Assembly: GCA_963695705.1 (NCBI GenBank)
Contig: CAVOHB010000009.1
Span: 992,001 to 1,056,000, forward strand
From: JBKPNJ01 sp963695705
GTDB taxonomy: Bacteria; Actinomycetota; Actinomycetes; Propionibacteriales; Nocardioidaceae
Length of the DNA stretch: 64,000 bases
Direction: 5' to 3'
In this document: positions 27,801 to 34,844 of the stretch, piece after piece
How positions within the stretch are numbered: the first letter of the stretch is position 1
Layout of the letters: every line of letters begins with the position of its first letter
Notes under the pieces: model-generated
Databases searched by the model: none
Told to the model about the DNA's origin: nothing
What the model saw: the letters and a program-made list of their open reading frames with translations, nothing else
Program-made: the position numbers and the translations under genes

Positions 27801-28878
27801 CGCTGCCGTAACGACGGCCCAACCCCGCCTCGCACCGCGCACGCAGCACCGCATCGGCCGAGGAGCCCTCGACCGGGAACTCGGGGAAGTGCACCTCCCC
27901 CAGCCCGAGGTCTCGTCGGGGATCGACCGCACACCGGTCGGCGACGGTGTGGGTACGGGCCAGCAGCCGACGGCTCTCCCGATCGTCGAACCCGGCGAAA
28001 CGGCAGATCTCCTCGGCGATCTCGGCCATCTGCTTGCCGGACTTCAAGAAGCCCTCGGCGTTGCCGCGGTCGACATGGCGGGGGTCGAGCGGCACGAGTC
28101 GGCGGACCGCGTCGAGCACATCCACGGTGGGGGCGTCGAGCGGGTCGGCGTAACGCACGGCGTTGGTGAGCACCACGTCGAGCCCCGCCGCATCGGCTAT
28201 CCGGGCCATCCGGCCGGCGTGCGGACTCGAGCCCGGCCCGCTGCCGGCACATCGATGAGACACGACTTCGACCATCAGGTCGGGACGGTCGACGACCCCG
28301 CGCCACCGACGCAGCACCTGGTCGGCGAGGTCGTCCCGCCGGACAGCGGCCGCCCACCCGACCTCGGACGCCGGCCCGAGCAGGACAAGCACATCGCGGC
28401 CGGACACATGCTCGGCCAGCAGCTCCAGGGTGGTCACCGGGTCGCCACGCTCCCCCCGCAGGTTGGTCGCGGACACCACTCGGCACAGCGCCGACCAGCC
28501 CTGCTTGCTGGCGGCGAGCAACGTGACCCGTGGCAACCGGGCATCGCGATAGCTGCCGCCACGGAAGGGGGTCGCCCGTGCCGGGGCCATGCGGGCGATC
28601 GCCGGAACGGTCGGGTGGATAGAGGGTGCACCCGGTGCCGCCGGCAACAGTCCCGACGGCTCTATCGCCAGGTCGACACCGAGGATCGGGCGTACGCCGG
28701 CGCTCATGCACGCCTTGGCGAACCGCACCACTCCGTAGAGACCGTCGCGATCGGTGAGCGCCAAGGTGTCCATGCCGTGCTCGACGGCACGTTGCACCAG
28801 CACCTGGGGATGGGACGCGCCGTAGCGCAGCGAGTAGCCCGAGGCGACATGGAGATGGACGAAGGGATCACTCGACAC
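24883..28878 (-). CDS. dnaE2: DNA polymerase III alpha subunit, DnaE2-type (error-prone)
   Basis: A 1331-residue C-family polymerase. The PHP domain opens HLHVASGYSLRYGASHP, where the HxHS pair normal in DnaE1 is reduced to HVAS. The polymerase domain has GSGAGSLVNYLLGI, PDIDIDVESERR with catalytic aspartates, FQIESPGQREL and FRPGPVKSDMV. Helix-hairpin-helix and OB-fold regions follow. Ala/Ser-rich inserts and a GATSF triplicate (residues 546-560, 27199-27243) break the core alignment. The GTG start at 28878 follows the HEPN gene by 12 bases. No ImuA or ImuB is present here. The LexA box upstream of the operon implies damage induction. Confidence 0.92.
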   Translation of the reverse strand: MSSDPFVHLHVASGYSLRYGASHPQVLVQRAVEHGMDTLALTDRDGLYGVVRFAKACMSAGVRPILGVDLAIEPSGLLPAAPGAPSIHPTVPAIARMAPARATPFRGGSYRDARLPRVTLLAASKQGWSALCRVVSATNLRGERGDPVTTLELLAEHVSGRDVLVLLGPASEVGWAAAVRRDDLADQVLRRWRGVVDRPDLMVEVVSHRCAGSGPGSSPHAGRMARIADAAGLDVVLTNAVRYADPLDAPTVDVLDAVRRLVPLDPRHVDRGNAEGFLKSGKQMAEIAEEICRFAGFDDRESRRLLARTHTVADRCAVDPRRDLGLGEVHFPEFPVEGSSADAVLRARCEAGLGRRYGSGSGRGANRGTGHGVSGETLTRLDDELRAITQLGYASYFLTVGDVCDLIRDMGVRSAARGSGAGSLVNYLLGISGVDPMRHGLLMERFLSPLRQALPDIDIDVESERRTEVYEQILQRYGGDRCTCVSMMDTYRVRHAIRDVGSALGMPPGEIDAIAKAFPHIRARDARAALRELPELRASGFLQGHGATSFGATSFGATSFDLFFRLVEKLDGLPRHVALHPCGVLLSDATLLDRTPVEASFAGFPMSQFDKDDVEDLGLLKLDVLGIRMQSAMAHALEEIERIDGEVVDIDDTAQVPFDDAATFALIQSSKTLGCFQIESPGQRELVGKFAPETFEDIIIDISLFRPGPVKSDMVTPFLRARQGWSATHYLHPDLEPILAPTCGVVVFHEQVLEMIAQFTGCTLAEADEARRALGDPEGKHDVKVWFFPRTLGRGYDRAITQRVWEVLEAFASFGFCKAHAAAFALPTYQSAWLKAHHPAAFLSGVLTYDPGMYPKRLILDDARQFGIAVLPLDVNSSADCYRVERVGVDDEPPPEVLGQSPRRPPDPQLPDGRAYGIRLSLAEVKGISDAEVGRIIAGRPYHSLTDLWHRARPSRPIAERLVLAGALDSLYGIGSPVPVRRRGKVTRRDLLLQVAELDQWSRATDRAQRAASPRRRGSKPPPADAAYKSNGSWSSSLQRQEQPDVRAMAAAQSMASKPAEPVTAVQLAFDLGDQPGETEATGLPEMSVAERVRAELEILGLDVSRHVVDFYAPLLDALGITRSANLLSRRSRAQLLVAGVKVATQTPPIRSGRRVIFLTLDDGTGPVDATFFEDAQGPYAATLFHSWLLLVRGELRRTGPRGVSLQATGCWELPQLYETWQAQGLSGVHAVLDQVPEGFGAVGEQAVRGAAESRSTRPVMAAPPSFGADGSEEPQAHGNGMTAGGMGRRRVLVHPSGFKQSPYADIKPAGEDTKTAPRKLWHASPGSSGR

Positions 28879-28890
28879 GACGGCGGGCTC

Positions 28891-29466
28891 CTAGCCTGCC
28901 TTGACGGCGGCCCGGTCGACGGCCGGGTCGACAGCCCGGTCGGCGGCCCGGTCGGCAGCCCGGTCAGCGGCCCGGTCAGCGGCCCGGTCGGCGGCCTCGG
29001 ACAGCAGGCCGAGCGCACGCTCGGCCAGTGCCAGGAACCGCTCGGAGTCCCGCAGCAGGTCGTCGGCCTCGCGTTCAGTCACCGCACGCGAGAGTCCCGC
29101 CTCGGCGGCCGCGCGTTTGGGTGCCCCGGCGGCGAAGAAGGCGGCCCACTCGGAGAACTCCGGTGCCACCTGGGCCAGCAACGCCCAGGCGTTGCGTTGC
29201 CTGCGACGCGCAACCGGCTGGGTACGCACGGTCAGGATGGCCGCGGTCACCCGCAGCGCAGCCACGTGCGCACTGGCATAGCGCTCCCCGGCGCTCGAAG
29301 CCGCTGTCGCGTGGGCAAGCGCCGCCCGCGCGCGCTCCAGCGACGCCAGCGCCGGAACCGGCACGGGTGCGCCCTGGGTCTCGGGTCGGGCACCGGGATG
29401 GGCACCGGACCGCGAATCGGACCGCGAATCGGACCGCGAATCGGACCGCGAATCGGACACAGCCAT
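28891..29466 (-). CDS. SAV_6107-like HEPN domain protein with terminal tandem repeats
   Basis: A 191-residue, Ala-rich, all-helical protein resembling the SAV_6107 HEPN family that accompanies DnaE2 genes in actinobacteria. The central part reads ERYASAHVAALRVTAAIL; RYASAH matches the RX4-6H pattern of HEPN nucleases, although placement near the N-terminal helix makes catalytic meaning doubtful. The N-terminus has four SRSD units (12-base repeats, 29411-29458) and the C-terminus five or more ADRA units (about 28924-28998). The ATG at 29466 follows the DUF6504 stop by 13 bases. Function unknown; damage-regulated by context. Confidence 0.78.
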   Translation of the reverse strand: MAVSDSRSDSRSDSRSDSRSGAHPGARPETQGAPVPVPALASLERARAALAHATAASSAGERYASAHVAALRVTAAILTVRTQPVARRRQRNAWALLAQVAPEFSEWAAFFAAGAPKRAAAEAGLSRAVTEREADDLLRDSERFLALAERALGLLSEAADRAADRAADRAADRAADRAVDPAVDRAAVKAG

Positions 29467-29479
29467 GGAACCTCCTCGA

Positions 29480-29788
29480 TCAGTCGAGTGCCCGGGTGAG
29501 CTGCCACTGTCCAGCGGCCCAATGGAAGGTCAGGTCGAAAACCCCACGGTTGGCGCGGCCCCGTGCGGCGTCGACCCGCCACACCTCCCGCTCCGCAAGC
29601 AGGTCGGCATCATCGGGACCGGGCGGTGGGTCAGCACCGGCGCGCTCCCACCAGCTACCGGTCTCGACCCAGTGGGCGACCACCTCGCAGACCACCCAGA
29701 GCCGGTCGCGCCAGACGAACTGTGCGGGCGCCTCCGCTCCCTGCACCATGCCTCGCCGAACGTCCACCGGGTCGTCGTAACGTCGCAT
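29480..29788 (-). CDS. DUF6504-like protein
   Basis: A 102-residue product beginning MRRYDDPVDVRRGMVQGAEAP, then FVWRDRLWVVCEVVAHWVE and EREVWRVDAARGRA, matching small proteins usually encoded next to dnaE2 in actinobacteria. No catalytic residues are evident; the Trp- and Arg-rich beta pattern suggests a small binding domain. The ATG at 29788 has GAGGAG upstream; the longer open frame upstream is not conserved-looking. It is the first gene of the SOS block, about 220 bases from the LexA box. Confidence 0.8.
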   Translation of the reverse strand: MRRYDDPVDVRRGMVQGAEAPAQFVWRDRLWVVCEVVAHWVETGSWWERAGADPPPGPDDADLLAEREVWRVDAARGRANRGVFDLTFHWAAGQWQLTRALD

Positions 29789-30000
29789 GGCACTCCTCGC
29801 CAAACATTCGGTCGTACACCAGGCCGCCGGTCGGGCAGCCACCGAACGCCGGGGGAAGCGGCGTGATCGGGCCAGCCCCGAGCCGGTGGAGGAGCTTCCC
29901 CTCACCTTCACCGGCTCGGGGCCGTCCGGCGGGGATGGGGGTCGAGGTCACCCCCGCCGGAACGGGCCCGCACCGAGACGGTCCGCGAACACCATCCCGG

Positions 30001-30030
30001 TCATGTATCGAACACGTGTTCGATACATGA
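30001..30030. promoter_or_regulatory. Perfect LexA (SOS) box inside a 30-base palindrome
   Basis: The core TCGAACACGTGTTCGA at 30008-30023 matches the Gram-positive/actinobacterial SOS box (CGAACRNRYGTTYG) exactly on both halves. The symmetry extends to a 30-base perfect palindrome. It overlaps the predicted start region of a minus-strand promoter (TTGACG 30058-30063, TACTCT 30033-30038). LexA repression of the DUF6504-HEPN-dnaE2 genes, and possibly of the methyltransferase and dinB, is inferred; it may also affect the plus-strand DUF664 gene. Confidence 0.92.
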
Positions 30031-30145
30031 ATAGAGTAAACCCCTCCACCGACAGTTCGTCAACACCACAGTTCGTCCACACCATTGCGTCACCATTGCG
30101 TCCGGTGTGGCCGACCGGGCTCGCCCGTCCGCCCGGGCCTGGCGG

Positions 30146-30151
30146 TACGGT
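30146..30151 (+). promoter_or_regulatory. -10 box (TACGGT) of the DUF664 gene, leaderless type
   Basis: TACGGT ends six bases before the ATG at 30158 and no ribosome site is present, the spacing expected if transcription begins at the start codon. Confidence 0.6.
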
Positions 30152-30157
30152 CGCCGC

Positions 30158-30694
30158 ATGCCAGATGACATCCCCGAACCGAAACCCCAGGCCCCACCCG
30201 ACCCGCGATCCCGACCGTCCTTCGTGGCCGACGAACGGGCGATGCTCGATGCCTGGCTGGACTACCACCGGGCCACGCTGCTCTGGAAGTGCGAGGGTCT
30301 GAACGACGAGCAGCTGAAGACCCGGTTGGCCGAGCCGTCCTCGTTGACATTGCTGGGCCTGGTCCGCCACATGGCCGAGGTGGAGCGCGGCTGGTTCCGC
30401 GACTTCGTTGGCGATCCCGCACCACCCTTCTACTGCTCCGACGACGATCTGGATGCCGACTTCGACCGCGTCGACGGCGCCGACGCCGCGTCCGACCTGG
30501 AGACCTTCCGCCAGGAGGTCGACGCCTGCCGGGCGCTGGTAGCTCCCCACGACCTGCAGGAAACCCAGGTCGACGAACGCGGCCGGACCATCAGCCTGCG
30601 CTGGATCGTCGTCCACATGATCGAGGAGTACGCCCGGCACAACGGCCACGCCGATCTGCTGCGCGAACGGATCGACGGCGTTGTCGGCGACTGA
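30158..30694 (+). CDS. DinB-fold protein (DUF664)
   Basis: A 178-residue four-helix DinB-fold protein, the group that includes mycothiol-dependent enzymes; it is unrelated to polymerase IV. Metal-ligand histidines appear in LGLVRHMAEVERGWF and WIVVHMIEEYARHNGHADLLRE, the standard three-His pattern. The ATG at 30158 is six bases after TACGGT (30146-30151), so the mRNA is probably leaderless. It overlaps the following YbaK-like gene by about 14 bases. Confidence 0.88.
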   Translation: MPDDIPEPKPQAPPDPRSRPSFVADERAMLDAWLDYHRATLLWKCEGLNDEQLKTRLAEPSSLTLLGLVRHMAEVERGWFRDFVGDPAPPFYCSDDDLDADFDRVDGADAASDLETFRQEVDACRALVAPHDLQETQVDERGRTISLRWIVVHMIEEYARHNGHADLLRERIDGVVGD

Positions 30695-31193
30695 GCCTCG
30701 AGGCGACTCGACCGGCGCGCAGTTGCATCCTCAGATCGAGAAGGTCGCGGCGGCCCTGGCCGAGCGCGAGTCCACCGGCGCGGTCCGGGTGCTCCCCGAC
30801 TCCGCGCGCACGGCGGCGCAGGCCGCCGCCGCCCTCGGCTGCGAGGTCGGGGCGATCGCCAACAGCCTGCTGTTCGACGCAGCCGGCGCACCGCTGCTGG
30901 TGATGACCTCCGGCGCGCACCGCGTCGACACCCACAAGCTGGCCGCGGACCTGGACGTCTCGAGCTTCCGGCGGGCCGACGCCGACTTCGTCCGCCGGCA
31001 CACCGGCCAGGCCATCGGCGGTGTCTCCCCGGTAGGCCACCCGAGCCCGGTCCGTACCCTCGTCGACCGATGGCTGGCTCGCTACGACGTGATCTGGGCC
31101 GCGGCCGGACATCCGCATGCGGTGTTCCCGACGACCTACGCCGAGCTGCTGGCGCTGACCGACGGCGCACCCGTCGACGTCGAATCGGTCTGA
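30681..31193 (+). CDS. YbaK/ProX-type aminoacyl-tRNA deacylase domain protein
   Basis: A 170-residue protein of the YbaK/EbsC fold, which hydrolyses mischarged aminoacyl-tRNAs. Supporting blocks are GCEVGAIANSLLFDAAGAPLLVM, the conserved lysine region VDTHKLAADL, and TGQAIGGVSPVGHPSPV, a family signature. The only early start in frame is the TTG at 30681, overlapping the DUF664 gene; a later TTG near 30724 is possible. The start is therefore uncertain, the family is not. Confidence 0.87.
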   Translation: MSATEPRGDSTGAQLHPQIEKVAAALAERESTGAVRVLPDSARTAAQAAAALGCEVGAIANSLLFDAAGAPLLVMTSGAHRVDTHKLAADLDVSSFRRADADFVRRHTGQAIGGVSPVGHPSPVRTLVDRWLARYDVIWAAAGHPHAVFPTTYAELLALTDGAPVDVESV

Positions 31194-31216
31194 TCGAGGC
31201 CCGTTCTCCGCCGCCC

Positions 31217-31248
31217 TATGACCTGCCCGGTATCTCGGGCAGGTCATA
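31217..31248. terminator. Perfect 13-base-pair stem-loop after the YbaK-like gene
   Basis: TATGACCTGCCCG pairs perfectly with CGGGCAGGTCATA around the 6-base loop GTATCT. It lies 24 bases after the YbaK-like stop codon and just before the promoter of the next gene. No T-tract follows, as is usual in high-GC actinobacteria. Confidence 0.8.
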
Positions 31249-31268
31249 CGCGCGGCCGCGTACGAGGT

Positions 31269-31274
31269 TAGGCT
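31269..31274 (+). promoter_or_regulatory. -10 box (TAGGCT) of the CrtI-like gene, leaderless type
   Basis: TAGGCT ends eight bases before the GTG at 31283; no ribosome site precedes the start. Confidence 0.6.
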
Positions 31275-31282
31275 CGCTGCCC

Positions 31283-32647
31283 GTGGCGCGGGTTGTGGTG
31301 CTCGGCGGGGGGTTCGGCGGCATGGCGGCCGCGGTCCGGCTGGCCAAGCTCGGCCACCAGGTCACCTTGTCTGAGCGGCGGACCACGCTCGGCGGCGCGA
31401 TGCACGCGCTGGAGCAGGATGGTTTCAGGTGGGACGCGGGCCCGGCCCTGACCACCCTGCCGGCCGTCATCCGCGACTTGTTCCGCAAGTCCGGACGACC
31501 ACTGGAGCGCGAGGTGGAACTGGTCCCGTTGTCACCCGCGCGCCGGCACTGGTTCGACGACGGCACCGTGCTCGACCTCCCGGCCGGTTCGCGGGCCGAG
31601 CAGATCGCGGCGATGAGCGAGGTCCTGGGTCCGCGAGAGGCCCGCGGCTGGGCCGGGCTGATCGATGGACAGGCCCCGGTCTGGGACGTGATGCGGCGAC
31701 GCTGGCTGGAGTCCCCGTTCCCGGGGACTCGGCTGGACCGGGCCACCGAGCGGGCGGTCGGCGCCCGCCGGTCGCTCGCCACGGTCGCGAAACGGTCCTC
31801 CTCCGACGACAGGCTCAGGCAGCTCGTCGTCTGGCACGCCCAGATGGCCGGTTCGAGACCGGAGGAGACCCCCTCGTTCGCTCTCACCGACCACTACCTC
31901 GAGCGCACCTTCGGCGTCTGGTCGATCGACGGCGGCATGTCGGTCCTCACCGACGCACTGACCAGGCGGCTGAGCGAGCGCAAGGTCGACGTGCGGCTGG
32001 CATCGGAGGTCGTCGGTGTCCTCACCCCCGAAGGCAGGGTCGGGAATGTCGTGCTTGCCGACGGCAGCCGGCTGGCCGCGGACGTCGTGGTGTCCGCCAT
32101 CGACCCCCGGACGCTCTTCGGGCGGCTGGTGGCGCACCCGTCCACGCGCCAGGTGCTGGCCCGCATGGACCGTTCGCCGACGGCGCTTCCGCCGGAGGTC
32201 ACGCATCTCGGACTCGCCGGAGAGGTCCCGGTGCTTCCGGTCGAGACCGTTCTGCACGGCGACCCCCTGGTGGTCGTACGCACGAACGGCACCGCCCCGC
32301 ACGGCCAAGCAGCCTGGACGATCCTGCGCCGGGCGCGCCGGGCCGGCGCCTCGGCCGGGGACATCCTCGACGTGCTCGGCTCCCGCGGACTCGACCTGCG
32401 CGCCCACGTGGTCACCAGGATCGACCGCTCGGCGACTCAGATCGTGGACGAGACGTCGGGATCACCGTACGGCCTGGCCTGGTCGGGGATGAACACGCTG
32501 TATGCCCGGGCAAGCACGGCATCCCCGGTCGAAGGGCTCTTCTGCGTCGGGGCCGCCGCGCACCCCGGGGCCGGCCTGCCCTTCGTCGGGCTCGGCGCCG
32601 CGCTCGCTGCGCAGCTGATCGGCCCGGCGGAACGAGTCCGTGGATAA
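31283..32647 (+). CDS. FAD-dependent oxidoreductase, CrtI/phytoene desaturase-like
   Basis: A 454-residue flavoprotein of the NAD(P)/FAD-dependent CrtI family. The N-terminus VVVLGGGFGGMAAAVRLAKLG is the dinucleotide-binding fold, followed by a SERRTTLGGAMHALEQDGFRW motif. The C-terminus GLFCVGAAAHPGAGLPFVGLGAALAA is the carotenoid-desaturase signature. The GTG at 31283 is eight bases after TAGGCT (31269-31274), so it is probably leaderless. A polyprenyl diphosphate synthase lies 1.1 kb away, but no phytoene synthase is seen, so a role in carotenoid synthesis is only possible. Confidence 0.85.
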   Translation: MARVVVLGGGFGGMAAAVRLAKLGHQVTLSERRTTLGGAMHALEQDGFRWDAGPALTTLPAVIRDLFRKSGRPLEREVELVPLSPARRHWFDDGTVLDLPAGSRAEQIAAMSEVLGPREARGWAGLIDGQAPVWDVMRRRWLESPFPGTRLDRATERAVGARRSLATVAKRSSSDDRLRQLVVWHAQMAGSRPEETPSFALTDHYLERTFGVWSIDGGMSVLTDALTRRLSERKVDVRLASEVVGVLTPEGRVGNVVLADGSRLAADVVVSAIDPRTLFGRLVAHPSTRQVLARMDRSPTALPPEVTHLGLAGEVPVLPVETVLHGDPLVVVRTNGTAPHGQAAWTILRRARRAGASAGDILDVLGSRGLDLRAHVVTRIDRSATQIVDETSGSPYGLAWSGMNTLYARASTASPVEGLFCVGAAAHPGAGLPFVGLGAALAAQLIGPAERVRG

Positions 32648-32675
32648 CCGCGGCCGACTCGGCGATCCGAGGCGC

Positions 32676-32721
32676 ATCTCTAGGGTTTGCGGTGGCTCGA
32701 GCCGCCGCAGACCCTAGAGAT
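32676..32721. terminator. 46-base hairpin between convergent genes
   Basis: ATCTCTAGGGT-T-TGCGG-T-GGCTC mirrors GAGCC-G-CCGCA-G-ACCCTAGAGAT, giving a 23-base stem with two G-T style mismatches and essentially no spacer. It lies between the convergent CrtI-like and metF genes and probably terminates both. Confidence 0.8.
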
Positions 32722-32743
32722 CCGAGCGGGCGGCCGACTCGGG

Positions 32744-33658
32744 CTACGCGGTCGCCACCTGCAGGCTGCCGAAGATCTCGCGCGTCGCCTTGGAACGGTT
32801 CAGCGTGTAGAAGTGCAACCCGGGTGCCCCGCCGTCGAGCAGCGTCTCGCACAACTCGATGGCGATCCTCACGCCCTCGGACCGTACCGCTGCCGGGTCG
32901 TCGGCGAGTGGCACGACCCTGGCGAGGACCGCATCGGGCACCTGCGCGCCGGACAGCTCGGCCATCCGGCGGATCTGGCCGAGGTTGGTGATCGGCATGA
33001 TTCCCGGGATGATCGGGAGGTCGCAGCCGAGCGCACGGGTACGCTCCACGAGCGAGAAGTAGTCCTCTGCCCGGAAGAACAGCTGGGTGACGGCGAAGCC
33101 TGCCCCCGCCGCGGCCTTGGCGACCAGCACGCGGGCGTCGGACTCGAGGTCGACGGCCTCGGGGTGGCCCTCCGGGAAGGCGGCGACACCCACCGAGAAG
33201 TCACCAAGCGACCGGGCCAGCTCGACCAGGCCGACCGCATGGTCGAGGCCGTTCGGATGGCGGGTCCACGGCGCCCCCGGACCACCGGGCGGGTCTCCAC
33301 GCAGCGCCAGCATGTTCCGGACGCCGGCGTCGGCATAGGCGCCGATGACCGAGCGCAGCTCGTCGCGGGAGTGGCCGACGCAGGTGAGGTGACCCACCGG
33401 CGTGAGCGTTGTGTCGTTGGCGATGTGACCGGTCAGCCGGACGGTCCGGTCCCGGGTGGACCCACCCGCGCCGTAGGTCACCGAGACGAACGTGGGGCGC
33501 AGCGGCTCGAGCTCCCGGATCGCCTGCCACAAGGTGCGCTCGCCCTCGTCGTCCTTGGGCGGGAAGAACTCGAACGAGAACGACCGGGATCCGGCCGCAA
33601 GCAGCTCGGGGATGGTGACGGGCGCACCCGGTCGACGCGACGACTGTCCACGAGTCAT
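32744..33658 (-). CDS. metF: Methylenetetrahydrofolate reductase MetF
   Basis: MetF reduces 5,10-methylene-THF to 5-methyl-THF for methionine synthesis, using FAD. The 304-residue product has FSFEFFPPKDDEGE near the N-terminus, VSVTYGAGGSTRDR, HLTCVGHSRDEL, NMLALRGDPP, FAVTQLFFRAEDYF and IIPGIMPITNLGQIRRM, the complete family pattern. The ATG at 33658 is six bases after a minus-strand TACCCT (33665-33670), implying a leaderless message. It is divergent from the polyprenyl synthase gene. Confidence 0.96.
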   Translation of the reverse strand: MTRGQSSRRPGAPVTIPELLAAGSRSFSFEFFPPKDDEGERTLWQAIRELEPLRPTFVSVTYGAGGSTRDRTVRLTGHIANDTTLTPVGHLTCVGHSRDELRSVIGAYADAGVRNMLALRGDPPGGPGAPWTRHPNGLDHAVGLVELARSLGDFSVGVAAFPEGHPEAVDLESDARVLVAKAAAGAGFAVTQLFFRAEDYFSLVERTRALGCDLPIIPGIMPITNLGQIRRMAELSGAQVPDAVLARVVPLADDPAAVRSEGVRIAIELCETLLDGGAPGLHFYTLNRSKATREIFGSLQVATA

Positions 33659-33664
33659 AAGGCC

Positions 33665-33670
33665 AGGGTA
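33665..33670 (-). promoter_or_regulatory. -10 box (TACCCT) of metF, leaderless type
   Basis: On the minus strand TACCCT ends six bases before the metF ATG at 33658, with no ribosome site between. Confidence 0.6.
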
Positions 33671-33747
33671 CGGGTGGGGAGGGTGGTTCGACCCGATTTC
33701 CACCCCCGGACGCTCCGGCGAACGCCGGCGGCGGATCCAGCGGCGGA

Positions 33748-33753
33748 TAGGGT
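33748..33753 (+). promoter_or_regulatory. -10 box (TAGGGT) of the prenyl synthase gene, leaderless type
   Basis: TAGGGT ends seven bases before the GTG at 33761. It is divergent from the metF promoter 80 bases away. Confidence 0.6.
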
Positions 33754-33760
33754 CACCAGC

Positions 33761-34828
33761 GTGGCGACCGGCCGGCAGCGCGACGACCTCGCGTCCCGCG
33801 TGGAGCGGGCGCTCGAGGAGCTGATCGCCGAGCAGCGGCATGCGCTGGTCGACCTCGGCGCCGACGTCGATGCGCTTGTCGACGCCGCCGCGGCGGCCGT
33901 CTCAGGCGGCAAACGGCTCCGGCCGGCGTTCTGCTACTGGGCGTGGCGGGCCGCGGGGGCTCCCGACGACGACCGGATCATCGTCGCCGCCTCCGGCCTC
34001 GAGCTGTTGCATGCCAGCGCTCTCGTCCACGACGACGTGATGGACGCGTCCGACCTGCGTCGTGGCCACCCCTCCACCCACCGGGCCTTCGCCGAGCTGC
34101 ACCGCGACAGCCACCTCACCGGATCTCCCGACCTGTTCGGAGTCGGCGCCGCCATCCTGCTCGGCGACCTGCTGCTCACCTGGTCCGGTCGGCAGCTGCG
34201 TGCGAGCGGCCTGCCGCCCGACGCGATCACCCATGCACTGAGGTACTTCGACTCGATGCGGACCGAGCTCATCTCGGGCCAGTATCTGGACCTGCTCGCT
34301 CAGGCCAGCGGCGAGGAGTCCGTTCCGCGGGCGATGCGGGTGCTCCGGTACAAGTCCGCGAAGTACACGGTCGAGCGGCCGCTGCACATCGGCGCGACGC
34401 TGGCGGGTGCCGGCCAGGACCTGCTCACCGCGCTGACGTCGTACGGCGTGCCGCTGGGTGAGGCGTTCCAGCTGCGCGACGACATCCTCGGTGTCTTCGG
34501 GAACCCGCAGGTGACCGGCAAACCGGCCGGGGACGACCTGCGCGAGGGCAAACGCACGGTGCTCACCGCGCGCGCCATGGAGTCGGCGTCACCCGAGGAC
34601 CGCGCGACGCTGCTGGCGGCCCTCGGCAGGCCTGATCTCGACGCCGCGGGTGTGGCCGCTGCCCGGCGGGCGATCATCTCGTCCGGAGCCCTTGCGGCCG
34701 TCGAGCGGCTGATCAGCCAGCTGACCGGCGCCGCGCTCACGGCTCTCGACCGGGCCACGATCGTCGACGACGAGGCACGCGAAGCGCTGGCGGAGCTGGC
34801 CGACGCGGCCACCAAGCGCGAGGTATGA
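33761..34828 (+). CDS. Polyprenyl (geranylgeranyl-type) diphosphate synthase
   Basis: An all-trans prenyl diphosphate synthase of 355 residues that condenses IPP with allylic diphosphates. The first Asp-rich motif is ALVHDDVMDASDLRRGHPS, with GGKRLRPAFCYWAW before it; the second is QLRDDILGVFGNPQVTGKP followed by GDDLREGKRT. Chain length cannot be read reliably from sequence. The GTG at 33761 lies seven bases after TAGGGT (33748-33753), the leaderless arrangement. The 3' end converges with the barstar-like gene after 16 bases. Confidence 0.93.
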   Translation: MATGRQRDDLASRVERALEELIAEQRHALVDLGADVDALVDAAAAAVSGGKRLRPAFCYWAWRAAGAPDDDRIIVAASGLELLHASALVHDDVMDASDLRRGHPSTHRAFAELHRDSHLTGSPDLFGVGAAILLGDLLLTWSGRQLRASGLPPDAITHALRYFDSMRTELISGQYLDLLAQASGEESVPRAMRVLRYKSAKYTVERPLHIGATLAGAGQDLLTALTSYGVPLGEAFQLRDDILGVFGNPQVTGKPAGDDLREGKRTVLTARAMESASPEDRATLLAALGRPDLDAAGVAAARRAIISSGALAAVERLISQLTGAALTALDRATIVDDEAREALAELADAATKREV

Positions 34829-34844
34829 GGCCCCGGCGACGGGA

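Larger units (their letters stand above)
29789..30157. other. Divergent SOS control region
   Basis: About 370 bases without a secure gene. It holds a perfect 30-base palindrome with a LexA box (30001-30030), a candidate minus-strand promoter (TTGACG 30058-30063, TACTCT 30033-30038) and the TACGGT -10 of the DUF664 gene near its right end. The stretch 29789-30000 looks like an untranslated leader for the damage operon. Confidence 0.6.

Noticed and set aside
26365..29499. 1044-residue open frame on the plus strand across dnaE2
   Set aside because: Antisense shadow caused by high GC; composition is unlike a protein and it covers the repeats of the HEPN gene.
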